Below are positions 44,264 through 53,153 of a stretch of DNA of 64,000 nt, piece after piece. This DNA is from UBA5018 sp947463165. GTDB lineage: Bacteria; Cyanobacteriota; Cyanobacteriia; PCC-6307; Cyanobiaceae. Position 1 is the first letter of the stretch. Every line of letters starts with the position of its first letter. The stretch lies in contig CALRTY020000011.1 in the NCBI GenBank assembly GCA_943371245.1, positions 32,372-96,371 on the forward strand, in the 5' to 3' direction. The notes under the pieces were generated by a model. The model was given only the letters and a program-made list of their open reading frames with translations, had not been told where the DNA came from and searched no databases. Position numbers and translations under genes: made by a program.

Positions 44264-44493
44264 GGGCCAAACAGATCGATCGCCATGGCCTGGATGGAAT
44301 GGGTAAAGCCTATCTGGAAGGGATTGCCCTGCAAAATGGTGGGCCATGGGGTTTCGATCCTGGCCGCCTGAGGTGGCAGCTCGCTTCTTCTCCGGCTCTC
44401 GCTCGCTGGCCTGAACCTTGCCGAGCCAACTAAGCCGCTGCGTCGCTTATCGCAGCATGAGATCGCTGAAAGTTGAAATTGTTCGAGCTGCCC

Positions 44494-46155
44494 TTAGATG
44501 GCGGCCGCGTCTTCTACTGAGCCATCGCCGAGTTCAAAGTTATTCAAATCTGAATTATCATTAAAGTCTGTGTTATTGGCGCTTGCTTGATTCTGGCCTG
44601 CTGAATTGGCTGCCCCCTGATCGAGCGGGCTGCCAAGCGCCAGAGCGCCTGAATCAACAGATTGATTTTCCTCGCCCAGATGGGTGGTTTTTGCCCAGAT
44701 CAGCTGCTTGGGCCGCAGGGCCATGCGCATGCTTGTCCAGGGAATTACTACAAACCAGTGCCCTAGATAGAGGATGCCTAGCATCAGGTTCAGCGGCGTC
44801 ATTGCCGGCAGCGGTGGACCCTCGCTGCGGCGGCGACAACCGCCCAATATGGATGCTCCAGACAAACCAAAGGCCACGAAGGAGAGCGGCCAGATCGTGG
44901 GTCGGGTGTGGGTGATCGCCGCGCCAAACAGGTCGGCGATCGCCACCACCGGCAAGCTGTATTGGAGTAGGAAAAAGCAGGCTAAATCCAGCCGCTGGCT
45001 GGCAGTGAGGCGCGAGGAGATCAAGCCGGGCCAGTAGTCGAAAAAGCGCTGCAGGCCGCCTTCCGCCCAGCGCTGCCGCTGCCGCAGCAGGGCCCTCAGG
45101 CCCAGAACGGCCTCCTCGCGCACGGGCGGATCCCAGAGGCTGCCCACCGGCTGGCCGGCCAGCAGCAGCCGAAAACTGAGATCGAGATCGTCGGTGACGG
45201 TGTCTTCGTTGAACCCCCCCGCCGCATCAATGGCTTGGCGCAGCAGCAGTTGACCATTGCCCCGCAGCTCGCTGACGCCCCCATGGGCCAGGCGTCCTTG
45301 CTGAATCACCGCATCGAGCACCATCTCCATCGCCTGGGCCCTGGTGAGCAGGTTCACCTGGGGGTTCACCACCGCCTTGCGCAGCTGCACCGCCCCCCAG
45401 GGGCCGGCCTGGCTGGCGGGCCCAGCCTCGGCAAATGGCAACAATCGCTCCAGGGTGTCGGGCTGTAGTTCGGCATCGGCATCGAGCACCAGCATCCAGC
45501 GCCCTTTTAACTGCTGTAGCACCAAATTCAGCGCCCCAGATTTGCCGCCTCCAGCATTGGGCTCCCGCCGCAGCACCCGCAGCTGGGGATGGCGGCTTTG
45601 CAGCTCAATTAGCAGCTCGGGGGTGCGATCGCTGCTGCCGTCATCGATTACCCACAGGGTCAGCAGCTCGTTGGGGTAATCGAGCTGCGCCAGACCCTCC
45701 ACCAATCGGCTGATCACCGCCTGTTCGTCGCGGGCGGCCACCACCACATCCACGCTTGGCAAGCTCGCCAAAGGGGCGGGGGGAGTGGCGGGGCTTTCAG
45801 CGCCAGAACGATTTTTAATTGCCTGGCGTAGCAGTGGCAGCACCACGGTGCGCAGGCTGTAACCGCCCAGCAGCAGGGCCAGGCTGATGGCCGGCAGCAG
45901 ATTGGCGGGGGCGGGAGCCAGGTGGGGGGCGACGCCGGCCAGGCCGCAACAGCCCACGAACAGGGCCGACTTCAAACGGCGGCGCTGGGAGGCGATCGGC
46001 ATGGAGCTCACAGGCGGCAAGGAGCGCTCCTCCGTTGGCAGTTCCTCCATTGGACGCTCGTCAATTGGACGCTCTTCAATTGGAGGATCTCCTATCGGTC
46101 GCTCTCCTGTCGGGCGCTCAATGGAGCTCTCGCCCGCACCCATGGCGTGCCTCAA
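44494..46155 (-). CDS. Family 2 glycosyltransferase, processive-type, membrane
   Basis: 553 residues. After an N-terminal I-E-E/D-R-P five-residue repeat (about 11-45, encoded by 15 bp tandem repeats) come two membrane segments, the GT2 catalytic domain (VDVVVAARDEQAVI, WVIDDGSSDRT, LVLDADAELQPD, TDDLDLSFRLL, and RQRQRWAEG, the QxxRW motif) and further membrane segments (LACFFLLQYSLPVVAIADLFG; LNLMLGILYLGHWFVVI). This is the cellulose-synthase/BcsA-like architecture; the sugar is not predictable. The C-terminal 50 residues are Asn/Asp/Gln/Ser-rich. Very likely involved in extracellular or membrane glycans. It lies 12 bp from the SpoIID-like gene. Confidence 0.85.
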   Translation of the reverse strand: MRHAMGAGESSIERPTGERPIGDPPIEERPIDERPMEELPTEERSLPPVSSMPIASQRRRLKSALFVGCCGLAGVAPHLAPAPANLLPAISLALLLGGYSLRTVVLPLLRQAIKNRSGAESPATPPAPLASLPSVDVVVAARDEQAVISRLVEGLAQLDYPNELLTLWVIDDGSSDRTPELLIELQSRHPQLRVLRREPNAGGGKSGALNLVLQQLKGRWMLVLDADAELQPDTLERLLPFAEAGPASQAGPWGAVQLRKAVVNPQVNLLTRAQAMEMVLDAVIQQGRLAHGGVSELRGNGQLLLRQAIDAAGGFNEDTVTDDLDLSFRLLLAGQPVGSLWDPPVREEAVLGLRALLRQRQRWAEGGLQRFFDYWPGLISSRLTASQRLDLACFFLLQYSLPVVAIADLFGAAITHTRPTIWPLSFVAFGLSGASILGGCRRRSEGPPLPAMTPLNLMLGILYLGHWFVVIPWTSMRMALRPKQLIWAKTTHLGEENQSVDSGALALGSPLDQGAANSAGQNQASANNTDFNDNSDLNNFELGDGSVEDAAAI

Positions 46156-46167
46156 TGTGGAGAGATT

Positions 46168-47769
46168 CTAATGGTCGCTTCCCGACAGGCTGGTTAGCGG
46201 CAGCAGCTGGGTGCCGGGGTAGTAGCGCTGCAGGATGCGTTCCATGCTCCAGCCCCGGGCGGCCAGGTCGATCGCTCCTGCCTGGGAGAGTCCGGCGCCA
46301 TGGCCGTAGCCGCCCCCCACAAACCGCCAGCGACCAGGGCCGAGCGCCTCTACGTTGAAAAGTGTGCTGGGCAGCTGTCTGATCGTGCGCCGGATGGCGT
46401 CTCGCCTGAGCACCACCTGGCCGCCGCCCGGCTGGTCGCCACCAATCTCCAGGGCGATCACCCGGCCACTGGCCCCCCGCTCCAGCACCACAATCCTGTT
46501 GGGCTGGCCCAAGCCGGGGGCGCCAGGCCGCAGCGCGGCGGCCAGGGCGTTGGCATCCACCAGCCGCTGCCAGCGGAAAGAGGGGTGTTCGGCGCCGTAG
46601 AAGCCGCTAGAGCGCCGCAGCAGGTTGGTTACGGCAACTTGATCAAGGGGCAGGCTGAGGGGCTTGGTGGCGCTCGGCGGCCCATCTAGCTGGGGTTGCA
46701 GGTAGGGCAAGGGCGCACCGTTCCAGCCCTCCTCAAAACCAGCGGCAACGCCGCCATTGCTGGCGTGATAAACGGCATGGATGGGTTGTCCATGCCAGGC
46801 GAGCACCTGGCCCCTGGTGGCAAAGATGGCTCGCCTCAGGGTGGCTGCCACAGGCCCTGGATCGCCGTAAACCTGGCACTGGGTGTCGGCGCAGAGGTGG
46901 TAGCCATCCACCGAGAAGCGCTGCTGGTTGCGCAGGGCCCAGGTGCGGGCCAACACGGCCTGGGCGGCCAAGGCGGCCGGCGGCGACGCCGCTCCAATCT
47001 CCAGGGGCACAACGCCAAGCAGATAGCGCTCCAGGGGCAGCTGCTCCACCAGGGTCCAGCCGCCATGGGCATCGGCCTGCAGCCGGAAGTTGCCGGGATA
47101 GACACCCCCCTTCCAGCGCAGACCACCGGGTGCCGCCAATTGCAGCGGCCCCTGCAATGGCTGCCAGCGTCCAGCTCGCCTTAGCGCCGGTTGCCAGGTC
47201 CAGGTTTCATGCAGTTCCAGCAGGCGCGGCTGCTGTCCAGGCAGGGCCGGCTGTTGCCCAGGTACGGCCGGCTGTTGCCCAGGCAGGGGAGGGGATTCGG
47301 GCGGGGCCCACACCTCCCATTCGCCGGGGCGGGCCACGAGCGGTTGGGCACCGGCCAAACGCCAGCGCTCCGCCACCGCTGCGGCGCTCTCGTAGCTGGC
47401 GAAGGGACCGAGCACCAGACGCCGGATATGCAGGGGGCGAGCCAGGCGCTGCCGCGTCCAGCGCAGCGCCAGTTGGGGCGCTTCCAGCTGCACTCCCGCG
47501 GCATCCCGCAGTCGTAGGGAGCCCGCGGCGCTATCGAGATACAGCTCGCCCGGCCCGCGTAGTTGGGCCGCCAGGCCCACCCACAGCAGCGGCTGGGGGC
47601 CCGTCAGCGGCGGCGGCGCCGGCACCGGCCAATGCAGCGGCAGGGCAGGGGCGACGGCCGCTCGCTGCCCCTGCCCTGCCGGCGGTTCCGCCCGACAGCC
47701 GCCCGCCCCGATCCCCAGGCTGGAGAGGGCCAGCACCAGGGCTAGCCGCAAAAAAGCATGGCGTGGCAA
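46168..47769 (-). CDS. SpoIID/LytB-domain protein
   Basis: Secreted protein whose C-terminal two thirds is the SpoIID domain: LPLERYLLGVVPLEIGAASPPAALAAQAVLARTWALRN, DGYHLCADTQCQVYGDP, IHAVYHASNGGVAAGFEEGW and GGGYGHGAGLSQAGAIDLAARGWS with YYPGTQL. SpoIID homologues are lytic transglycosylases that trim peptidoglycan. The N-terminus has a lipoprotein-like signal (FLRLALVLALSSLGIGAGGC) that supports the TTG at 47769; a GTG at 47889 would add 40 residues of repeat-derived sequence. A P-G-Q-Q-P-A-x repeat (three copies) lies in the linker. Probably co-transcribed with the GT2 gene. Confidence 0.85.
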   Translation of the reverse strand: MPRHAFLRLALVLALSSLGIGAGGCRAEPPAGQGQRAAVAPALPLHWPVPAPPPLTGPQPLLWVGLAAQLRGPGELYLDSAAGSLRLRDAAGVQLEAPQLALRWTRQRLARPLHIRRLVLGPFASYESAAAVAERWRLAGAQPLVARPGEWEVWAPPESPPLPGQQPAVPGQQPALPGQQPRLLELHETWTWQPALRRAGRWQPLQGPLQLAAPGGLRWKGGVYPGNFRLQADAHGGWTLVEQLPLERYLLGVVPLEIGAASPPAALAAQAVLARTWALRNQQRFSVDGYHLCADTQCQVYGDPGPVAATLRRAIFATRGQVLAWHGQPIHAVYHASNGGVAAGFEEGWNGAPLPYLQPQLDGPPSATKPLSLPLDQVAVTNLLRRSSGFYGAEHPSFRWQRLVDANALAAALRPGAPGLGQPNRIVVLERGASGRVIALEIGGDQPGGGQVVLRRDAIRRTIRQLPSTLFNVEALGPGRWRFVGGGYGHGAGLSQAGAIDLAARGWSMERILQRYYPGTQLLPLTSLSGSDH

Positions 47770-48044
47770 GGGGAAACCGGCTGGGGGACAGGGCTGAACA
47801 GATGGGCCTGGGCAGATGGGCCTGAACAGATAGGGCGGGTGGCGGATTGGCCAGCTCCACCTGCGGCCATCACTACAACCAGCAGGCACTGGCCCTTCTG
47901 GAATGGCAGTGGCGGAGCTGGGGCGCGGGGCATGACCGCGCTCTCAACTCTGCCGAAAACATCTGCTCTTTGGAGGGCCAGTCACCTGCCTGTTGAACTG
48001 CCCAGGTCAACTGCCCAGGCCAATCGCGCCAGAGGGGGGAAGGC

Positions 48045-48080
48045 GAAGGCGTAGGCTGTTTGTTTGCGTCCGCGCCGCCA
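48045..48080 (+). promoter_or_regulatory. Putative promoter of rpmI-rplT
   Basis: TAGGCT (48052-48057) fits the TANNNT form of a -10 box and is followed by GTTTGTTTGC. The 17-base block GTAGGYTGTTYGTTTGC is shared with the secE promoter region at 5919-5935. A start near 48064 would leave a 20-base leader before rpmI. Confidence 0.45.
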
Positions 48081-48083
48081 GAC

Positions 48084-48281
48084 ATGCCGAAGCTCAAGAC
48101 CCGCAAAGCTGCCGCCAAGCGGTTCCAGGCCACCGGCAGCGGCAAATTCATGCGCCGCCGGGCCTTCCGCAGCCACCTGCTCGATCACAAGAGCCCCAAG
48201 CGGAAGCGCTATCTCGGCACCATGGCCGTCGTCGACGAGCGCGATGCAGACAACGTGAGTGCCATGCTCCCCTACGCCTGA
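48084..48281 (+). CDS. rpmI: 50S ribosomal protein L35
   Basis: 65 residues, the standard size: MPKLKTRKAAAKRFQATGSG, then RRRAFRSHLLDHKSPKRKR and the C-terminal Leu/Pro/Tyr end. The ATG at 48084 gives the family N-terminus; an upstream in-frame ATG at 48060 lies in the presumed promoter/leader. It precedes rplT by 72 bp. Confidence 0.97.
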   Translation: MPKLKTRKAAAKRFQATGSGKFMRRRAFRSHLLDHKSPKRKRYLGTMAVVDERDADNVSAMLPYA

Positions 48282-48353
48282 GCTCCAGGCCCTGGCCCTT
48301 CCCGTTTGAGATTCACCTTTTAGATCCACTTCAGATCCACTGCATTTTTTGTC

Positions 48354-48701
48354 ATGGCCCGCGTCAAGAGGGGCAACGTCGCCCGTAAACGCCGCAACAA
48401 GGTTCTTCGCTTAGCCCGTGGTTTCCGCGGCGGCAACGGCTCCCTGTTCCGCACCGCTAACCAGCGGGTGATGAAGGCGCTCTGCAATGCCTACCGCGAT
48501 CGCCGCCGCCGCAAGCGCGATTTCCGTCGCCTCTGGATCGCCCGCATCAATGCGGCGGCCCGTATCAACGGACTCAGCTATAGCCGCTTGATCGGTGGCC
48601 TCAAAAAGGCCGATGTGCGCTTGAATCGCAAGATGCTGGCCCAGTTGGCGGTAGTGGATCCGGCCTCTTTCACCAGCGTGGTGGGCGCCGCCCAGAGCTG
48701 A
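48354..48701 (+). CDS. rplT: 50S ribosomal protein L20
   Basis: 115 residues, needed for early 50S assembly and often autoregulating rpmI-rplT. MARVKRGNVARKRRNKVLRL, GFRGGNGSLFRTANQRVMKA, YRDRRRRKRDFRRLWIARIN and RINGLSYSRLIGGLKKA are all canonical. It follows rpmI as in most bacteria and is followed by a TPR protein gene. Confidence 0.98.
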   Translation: MARVKRGNVARKRRNKVLRLARGFRGGNGSLFRTANQRVMKALCNAYRDRRRRKRDFRRLWIARINAAARINGLSYSRLIGGLKKADVRLNRKMLAQLAVVDPASFTSVVGAAQS

Positions 48702-48750
48702 GTAGAGCCCCACTCAACGATTGTTCAGGTCGGTGCATAGTTAGGTCTCA

Positions 48751-49296
48751 ATGGATTCTCTTCTCCCCCAGGCCTATCTGATCGGTCTCATCGTGCTGCT
48801 GGGGGGCGCGGCCGTGGTCGTCGCCCGCCAGATCTGGCGGGTGCGCGGCGATGAGGTCACCCTGGCGCGGCTAGAGGGCGAGAGTGCCAACACGGCCTCC
48901 GCCCAGGCCTCCCAGCTCTATGAATTGGCTTCCGTACAGCTGCGCAAACGCCTGTACGACCAGGCGCTGGACAGCCTCAAGCTGGCTGCCAAGCGGGCTG
49001 ATGCCGATGGCGAACCCTCCGAGGCCAGGGCTCTGATCCAGAACGCCCTGGGCTTTGCTTTGGCGGCCAAAAACAACTACAAGACCGCCATTCGCCATTA
49101 CCGCCAAGCCCTGGCGGATAAGCCGGATTACCCGGTAGCACTTAACAATTTGGCGTTTGCGCTGGAAAAACAGCAAAAATTTGACGAAGCGGAAGCCGCA
49201 TATCAAACAGTCCTCAGCTTGGATGCCAATAACAAAACGGCTCAAAAACGGTTGAAACTGCTAGAGCGTAAAGCGGGAGCTCGTAATGTGGCCTGA
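48751..49296 (+). CDS. TPR protein with N-terminal membrane anchor
   Basis: 181 residues: one N-terminal hydrophobic segment (YLIGLIVLLGGAAVVVA) then tetratricopeptide repeats (LYELASVQLRKRLYDQALDSLKLAAKR; ALIQNALGFALAAKNNYKTAIRHYRQALADKPD; PVALNNLAFALEKQQKFDEAEAAYQTVLSLD). This resembles the Ycf37-like TPR proteins of cyanobacteria and plastids implicated in photosystem I, but the match is by eye only. It lies 50 bp after rplT and may be co-transcribed. Confidence 0.75.
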   Translation: MDSLLPQAYLIGLIVLLGGAAVVVARQIWRVRGDEVTLARLEGESANTASAQASQLYELASVQLRKRLYDQALDSLKLAAKRADADGEPSEARALIQNALGFALAAKNNYKTAIRHYRQALADKPDYPVALNNLAFALEKQQKFDEAEAAYQTVLSLDANNKTAQKRLKLLERKAGARNVA

Positions 49297-49980
49297 GGCC
49301 TGTTTGGTCTTTTGCTGATAGAAATTCCTTTATGAGTGGCAGCTCGGCGCCCAACTCGATGCCAACCTGCTTTTTCTGAATAAGAAGTTCAAGGTAGGTA
49401 AAAGCTTTAAGATTCTCTCATGTTTGCCGCCCTTATGCGGAAATCCATGATTGTATCAGTAGGGGCGCGGAACCCAAGCCCATGTCTTTCTGCTCTTTGC
49501 GGGTAATCATTCTCTATTTTGCTGGGTATTTATTCCCCTGGTTGGCGCCTGTAGGTTGATGTTTGGCTGCTTTGGCCCCAGGGATTAATGGCCATCATTG
49601 CTGCCAAGAGTGTTTAGATGAGTCACCCATAATTCATTTTCTTCTGGCATCCTGCTCTCGTATGTGTGGCGTTACCAGTAGTCAAGGGTAGGGAGACTCG
49701 GTATAGCCGCCATTTGGCGATTCTGTCACCCGGGAGCATTTCCGGGAGCATTTGCGGAATCAGGGCTCAATTGGCCCTGGCTTGGTTTTTCCAGAAGTTC
49801 CTTGGCTGGCCAGTCGCTGGGCCGGGTTCCAGCATTAGCGCACATCAAAAAACCAAGGTGTTTGGATGCCGCGCTGCGAGAAGCGTTGCGGCAACTGACC
49901 AGCCCCCCGCTATTGCGAGCGGAGTGGGCAATTTCGAAGCTCCCTTAATTAACTCTTGCGAATTAATTGCCTATAATTAC
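49297..49980. other. Gene-free spacer of about 680 bp
   Basis: No supported gene. The spacer is lower in GC than its surroundings. A short frame near 49329-49442 (FLYEWQLGAQLDANLLFLNK and about 20 further residues before a stop) looks protein-like but has no start and no recognised family. The stretch CCCGGGAGCATTTCCGGGAGCATTT (49730-49754) is a 12 bp direct duplication. AT-rich sequence at 49945-49980 (TTAATTAACTC, GAATTAATTGCC) borders the 3' end of the next gene on the other strand. Confidence 0.4.
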
Positions 49981-50634
49981 TCACCACATCCCAGGAATCG
50001 GCTGGGGGCGGCCGCCTTTGCTGGCTGCTGTTGACGCGCCACTGCCCACCGGGCTCAGGGATAGCCGACCGCCCATCTCGGTAAGCCGGTTTGCGTTCCA
50101 GCCGCTCAGCTCCAGCCCCTGCAGCCCCTGAAAAGATCCGCCTGGCTGGAGGCCGCCGCCCAGCTGATTGCCCAACACCAATAGATCCAGCTGGTCGGAC
50201 TCGGCGCTGATGGTGCCCTGCACCGGGGAACTCACCCCCTCAATGCTGATGTCGCCGCGCAGCTCCACCACCTGGCCGATGGCCTTGGCGCCGCTGAGCT
50301 TCAATTGCACCGGTACCGCCGCGCCGCTGGCGAAGCCCTGGTAGCTGCCGTTCCAAACGCGGGGCAGTTCGCGGGCGATTACCTGGGCGCGGCCGGCGGT
50401 ATCGAAGGTCTGCACAGAATTGGACTGGCCGCCAGTGGCCCGGTTCAGCTCCTCGATGCTGGCGGGCTTAGGCGCCTTGAACGGCACATAGGCGGGGAAC
50501 GGCATCGCCGTGGCGGCGGGTACCGGCATGGCCGGGGCGGGGGCCGACATGGCCGGGGCGGCGATGGAGGCGGAGGCCAGCCAAGGGGCGGGGGCTAGCG
50601 AGGTAGCGACGGCTAGCAGGAGAGCGCGGTACAC
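49981..50634 (-). CDS. Secreted hypothetical protein
   Basis: 217 residues with a clear signal peptide (ALLLAVATSLAPAPWLASASIAAPA) and an Ala/Pro/Met-rich spacer (APAPAMPVPAATAMPFP). The mature domain starts near residue 60 (IEELNRATGGQSN) and contains LPRVWNGSYQGFASGAAVPV, LKLSGAKAIGQVVELRGDIS and GTISAESDQLDLLVLGNQL, suggesting a small beta-barrel. A similar arrangement is seen in conserved picocyanobacterial proteins, but I cannot name a family. Divergent from thiG. Confidence 0.65.
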   Translation of the reverse strand: MYRALLLAVATSLAPAPWLASASIAAPAMSAPAPAMPVPAATAMPFPAYVPFKAPKPASIEELNRATGGQSNSVQTFDTAGRAQVIARELPRVWNGSYQGFASGAAVPVQLKLSGAKAIGQVVELRGDISIEGVSSPVQGTISAESDQLDLLVLGNQLGGGLQPGGSFQGLQGLELSGWNANRLTEMGGRLSLSPVGSGASTAASKGGRPQPIPGMW

Positions 50635-50685
50635 GACAGGTGGTTGGGGCTGATGGGAGGCTAGGACCGTTCCCTTCCAGGCGCC

Positions 50686-51570
50686 GTGGCCGATCCATCG
50701 ACTGTTCCAGCAGCGCCACAGCCCGGATCCGGCGAGTCCCCCGGCGAGTCGCTAGGCGCCCTCTCGGGGGCATCGCTGGATGATGCCCTGACGATCGGGG
50801 GGCGCCGCTTTACCAGCCGGCTGATGACCGGCAGCGGCAAATACCCGAGCATGGAGCTGATGGCGGCCAGCCTGGTCGCCAGCGGTTGCGACATCGTCAC
50901 CGTGGCTGTGCGCCGCGTGCAGAGCCAGGCCGCCGGCCACCTGGGACTGATGCAGGCGATCGACTGGCAGCGGATTTGGATGCTGCCCAACACGGCCGGT
51001 TGCGCCACCGCGGAGGAGGCGATTCGGGTGGCGCGCCTGGGGCGCGAACTGGCGAAATTGGCGGGCCAGGAGGACAACAACTTCGTGAAGCTGGAGGTGA
51101 TCCCCGACAGCCGGCACCTGCTGCCCGATCCGATTGGCACCCTGCAGGCCGCCGAACAGCTGGTGCGAGAGGGCTTCACCGTGCTGCCCTATATCAATGC
51201 CGATCCGCTGCTGGCCAAGCGCCTGGAAGAGGCCGGCTGTGCCACGGTGATGCCCCTGGGTTCGCCCATCGGTTCCGGGCAGGGCATCCGCAACGCCGCC
51301 AATATCGCCCTGATCATCGAGAGCGCCCGGGTGCCGGTGGTGGTGGATGCCGGCATTGGCGTGCCCAGCGAGGCCGCCCAGGCGATGGAGATGGGGGCCG
51401 ATGCCCTGCTGATCAACAGCGCCATCGCCCTGTCCGGGGACCCCGCCGCCATGGCCAGGGCCATGGCCCTGGCCACCGAGGCCGGCCGCAGCGCCTTTCG
51501 GGCCGGCCGACTGCCGATGCGGGCCCAGGCCAGCCCCAGCTCCCCCAGCAGCGGCCGCGTCGGCAGCTGA
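50686..51570 (+). CDS. thiG: Thiazole synthase
   Basis: Forms the thiazole phosphate of thiamine from 1-deoxy-xylulose phosphate, dehydroglycine and ThiS-thiocarboxylate. The ThiG barrel is evident: FTSRLMTGSGKYPSMELMAASLVASGCDIVTVAVRR, MLPNTAGCATAEEAIRVARL, the Schiff-base Lys in FVKLEVIPDSRHLLPD, CATVMPLGSPIGSGQGI and VVVDAGIGVPSEAAQAMEMGADALLINSA. The GTG at 50686 gives a 25-residue Ser/Pro/Gly-rich leader before the core. No TPP riboswitch fits in the 50 bp upstream. Confidence 0.96.
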   Translation: MADPSTVPAAPQPGSGESPGESLGALSGASLDDALTIGGRRFTSRLMTGSGKYPSMELMAASLVASGCDIVTVAVRRVQSQAAGHLGLMQAIDWQRIWMLPNTAGCATAEEAIRVARLGRELAKLAGQEDNNFVKLEVIPDSRHLLPDPIGTLQAAEQLVREGFTVLPYINADPLLAKRLEEAGCATVMPLGSPIGSGQGIRNAANIALIIESARVPVVVDAGIGVPSEAAQAMEMGADALLINSAIALSGDPAAMARAMALATEAGRSAFRAGRLPMRAQASPSSPSSGRVGS

Positions 51571-51686
51571 ATGGGCCCCGGTTGGCTGACCGCCGTTTGG
51601 CCAGCGCCAGCTCGTGAAGTTCCGTGCCAACTGGCCACCGGATGGGGCCGGCCTCCATATCTTGACCAGCTTGTCGCTGTCAGCGG

Positions 51687-51854
51687 ATGCAGGTCACGGA
51701 AGAGGACGGTGGGCGCCTGAACGCCTTTGCCAAGGAGCCCCGCATGGTGGTGATGGAGCAGGGCGAAACCAGCGGCGTCAACGCCAGGCTGCTCTGGAGC
51801 CTTGGCCTTGGCCTGGTGCTGCTGCTGCTGGCAGTGGCGGCCCGGATCAGTTGA
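51687..51854 (+). CDS. psb34: Psb34-like photosystem II assembly peptide
   Basis: 55 residues: an N-terminal block with E-E-D-G-G-R-L-N-A-F-A-K-E-P (residues about 5-18), a short hydrophilic linker and one C-terminal membrane segment (LLWSLGLGLVLLLLAVAARIS). The E-x-G-G-x-L-N-x-F-A-x-E-P motif followed by a single helix is the hallmark of Psb34 (Ssl1498 family), a small protein of PSII assembly intermediates in cyanobacteria. It lies between thiG and sqdB on the same strand. Direct repeats of AGTTGATCGG follow its stop (three copies, 51849-51880). Confidence 0.75.
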   Translation: MQVTEEDGGRLNAFAKEPRMVVMEQGETSGVNARLLWSLGLGLVLLLLAVAARIS

Positions 51855-51943
51855 TCGGCAGTTGATCGGTAGTTGATCGGTTTGGCCAGACGCCTGTAGT
51901 AGCTTGCGCTCCGGAGCATCCGCTCGCACTGCAGGAGTCAGGG

Positions 51944-53137
51944 GTGAAGGTTTTCGTTCTCGGCGGTGACGGCTTTTGCGGCTGGCCCTGTGCTGTGAAC
52001 CTGGCCGATGCCGGCCATGACGTGGTCTTGGTCGACAACCTCAGTCGCCGCAAGATCGACGTAGATCTGGGGATTGAGTCGCTCACTCCGATCGCCACCA
52101 TTCAGGACCGGCTCCTGGCCTGGCAGCAGCTGGGCGGCCGGGCCATGCGCTTCGTGAACCTGGACATCGCCCAGGATTACGACGGACTGTTGCAGCTGCT
52201 GCGCAGCGAGCGGCCGGATTCGGTGGTGCACTTCGCCGAGCAGCGGGCCGCCCCCTATTCGATGAAGACCAGCGCCACCAAGCGCTACACCGTCGATAAC
52301 AACGTCAACGGCACCCACAACCTGCTGGTGGCGATTGTGGAGAGCGGCCTTGATTGCCACATCGTGCACCTGGGCACCATGGGCGTCTATGGCTACGGCT
52401 CCCACCGCGGCGCCACCATCCCCGAGGGCTACCTCACGGTGGAGGTGCCCCAGCCCGATGGCAGCCGCTTCACCGAGAAGATCCTGCACCCCACAGATCC
52501 GGGCAGCGTCTATCACATGACCAAGACGCTGGATCAGTTGCTGTTTTTTTACTACAACAAAAACGACCGCATCCGCGTCACTGACCTGCACCAGGGCATT
52601 GTCTGGGGCACCAATACCGAGCTCACCGAACAGGATCCCCGGCTCACCAATCGCTTCGACTACGACGGCGATTACGGCACTGTGCTCAACCGCTTTTTGA
52701 TGCAGGCGGCGATTGGCTATCCGCTCACCGTCCACGGCACCGGCGGCCAGACCCGCGCCTTCATCCACATCCGAGATTCGGTGCGCTGTGTGCAGCTGGC
52801 CCTGGAAAACCCGCCTGCCGCCGGCGAGAAGGTGAAGATTTTCAACCAGATGACCGAGAGTCACCAGGTGGGCGAGCTGGCCAAGAAGGTGGCGGCGCTC
52901 ACCGGCGCCGAGCTCAACTTCCTGCCCAATCCGCGCAAGGAGGCGATCGAGAACGATTTGATCGTGGACAACCGTTGCTTCATCGAACTGGGCCTGCAGC
53001 CCACCACCCTCGATGACGGTTTGCTGCGGGAGGTGGTGGAGGTGGCTCGCCGCTGGGCCGACCGCTGCGATCGCAGCCGCATCCCCTGTGTGTCGGCCTG
53101 GACCAGCCAGCAGGCCGCCGCCATCTCCAAGGCCTGA
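51944..53137 (+). CDS. sqdB: UDP-sulfoquinovose synthase
   Basis: Makes UDP-sulfoquinovose from UDP-glucose and sulfite, the head-group donor for the thylakoid lipid SQDG. The 397-residue SDR enzyme has the NAD site VFVLGGDGFCGWPCAVNL, the active-site HLGTMGVYGYGSH with Y-H-M-T-K (the YxxxK pair), VVHFAEQRAAPYSMKT and GIVWGTNTELTEQDPRL, all SqdB-specific. The start is GTG at 51944, after GGAG-type spacing. sqdX follows 16 bp later, so the two sulfolipid genes form an operon. Confidence 0.98.
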   Translation: MKVFVLGGDGFCGWPCAVNLADAGHDVVLVDNLSRRKIDVDLGIESLTPIATIQDRLLAWQQLGGRAMRFVNLDIAQDYDGLLQLLRSERPDSVVHFAEQRAAPYSMKTSATKRYTVDNNVNGTHNLLVAIVESGLDCHIVHLGTMGVYGYGSHRGATIPEGYLTVEVPQPDGSRFTEKILHPTDPGSVYHMTKTLDQLLFFYYNKNDRIRVTDLHQGIVWGTNTELTEQDPRLTNRFDYDGDYGTVLNRFLMQAAIGYPLTVHGTGGQTRAFIHIRDSVRCVQLALENPPAAGEKVKIFNQMTESHQVGELAKKVAALTGAELNFLPNPRKEAIENDLIVDNRCFIELGLQPTTLDDGLLREVVEVARRWADRCDRSRIPCVSAWTSQQAAAISKA

Positions 53138-53153
53138 GGCAGCGGGTGACCCC

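Noticed and set aside
49329..49442. Protein-like frame in the spacer after the TPR gene
   Set aside because: No start codon, only about 37 codons and no recognised family.
50635..50685. TPP riboswitch ahead of thiG
   Set aside because: Only about 50 bp are available between the divergent gene and thiG, and no thi-box sequence is visible.
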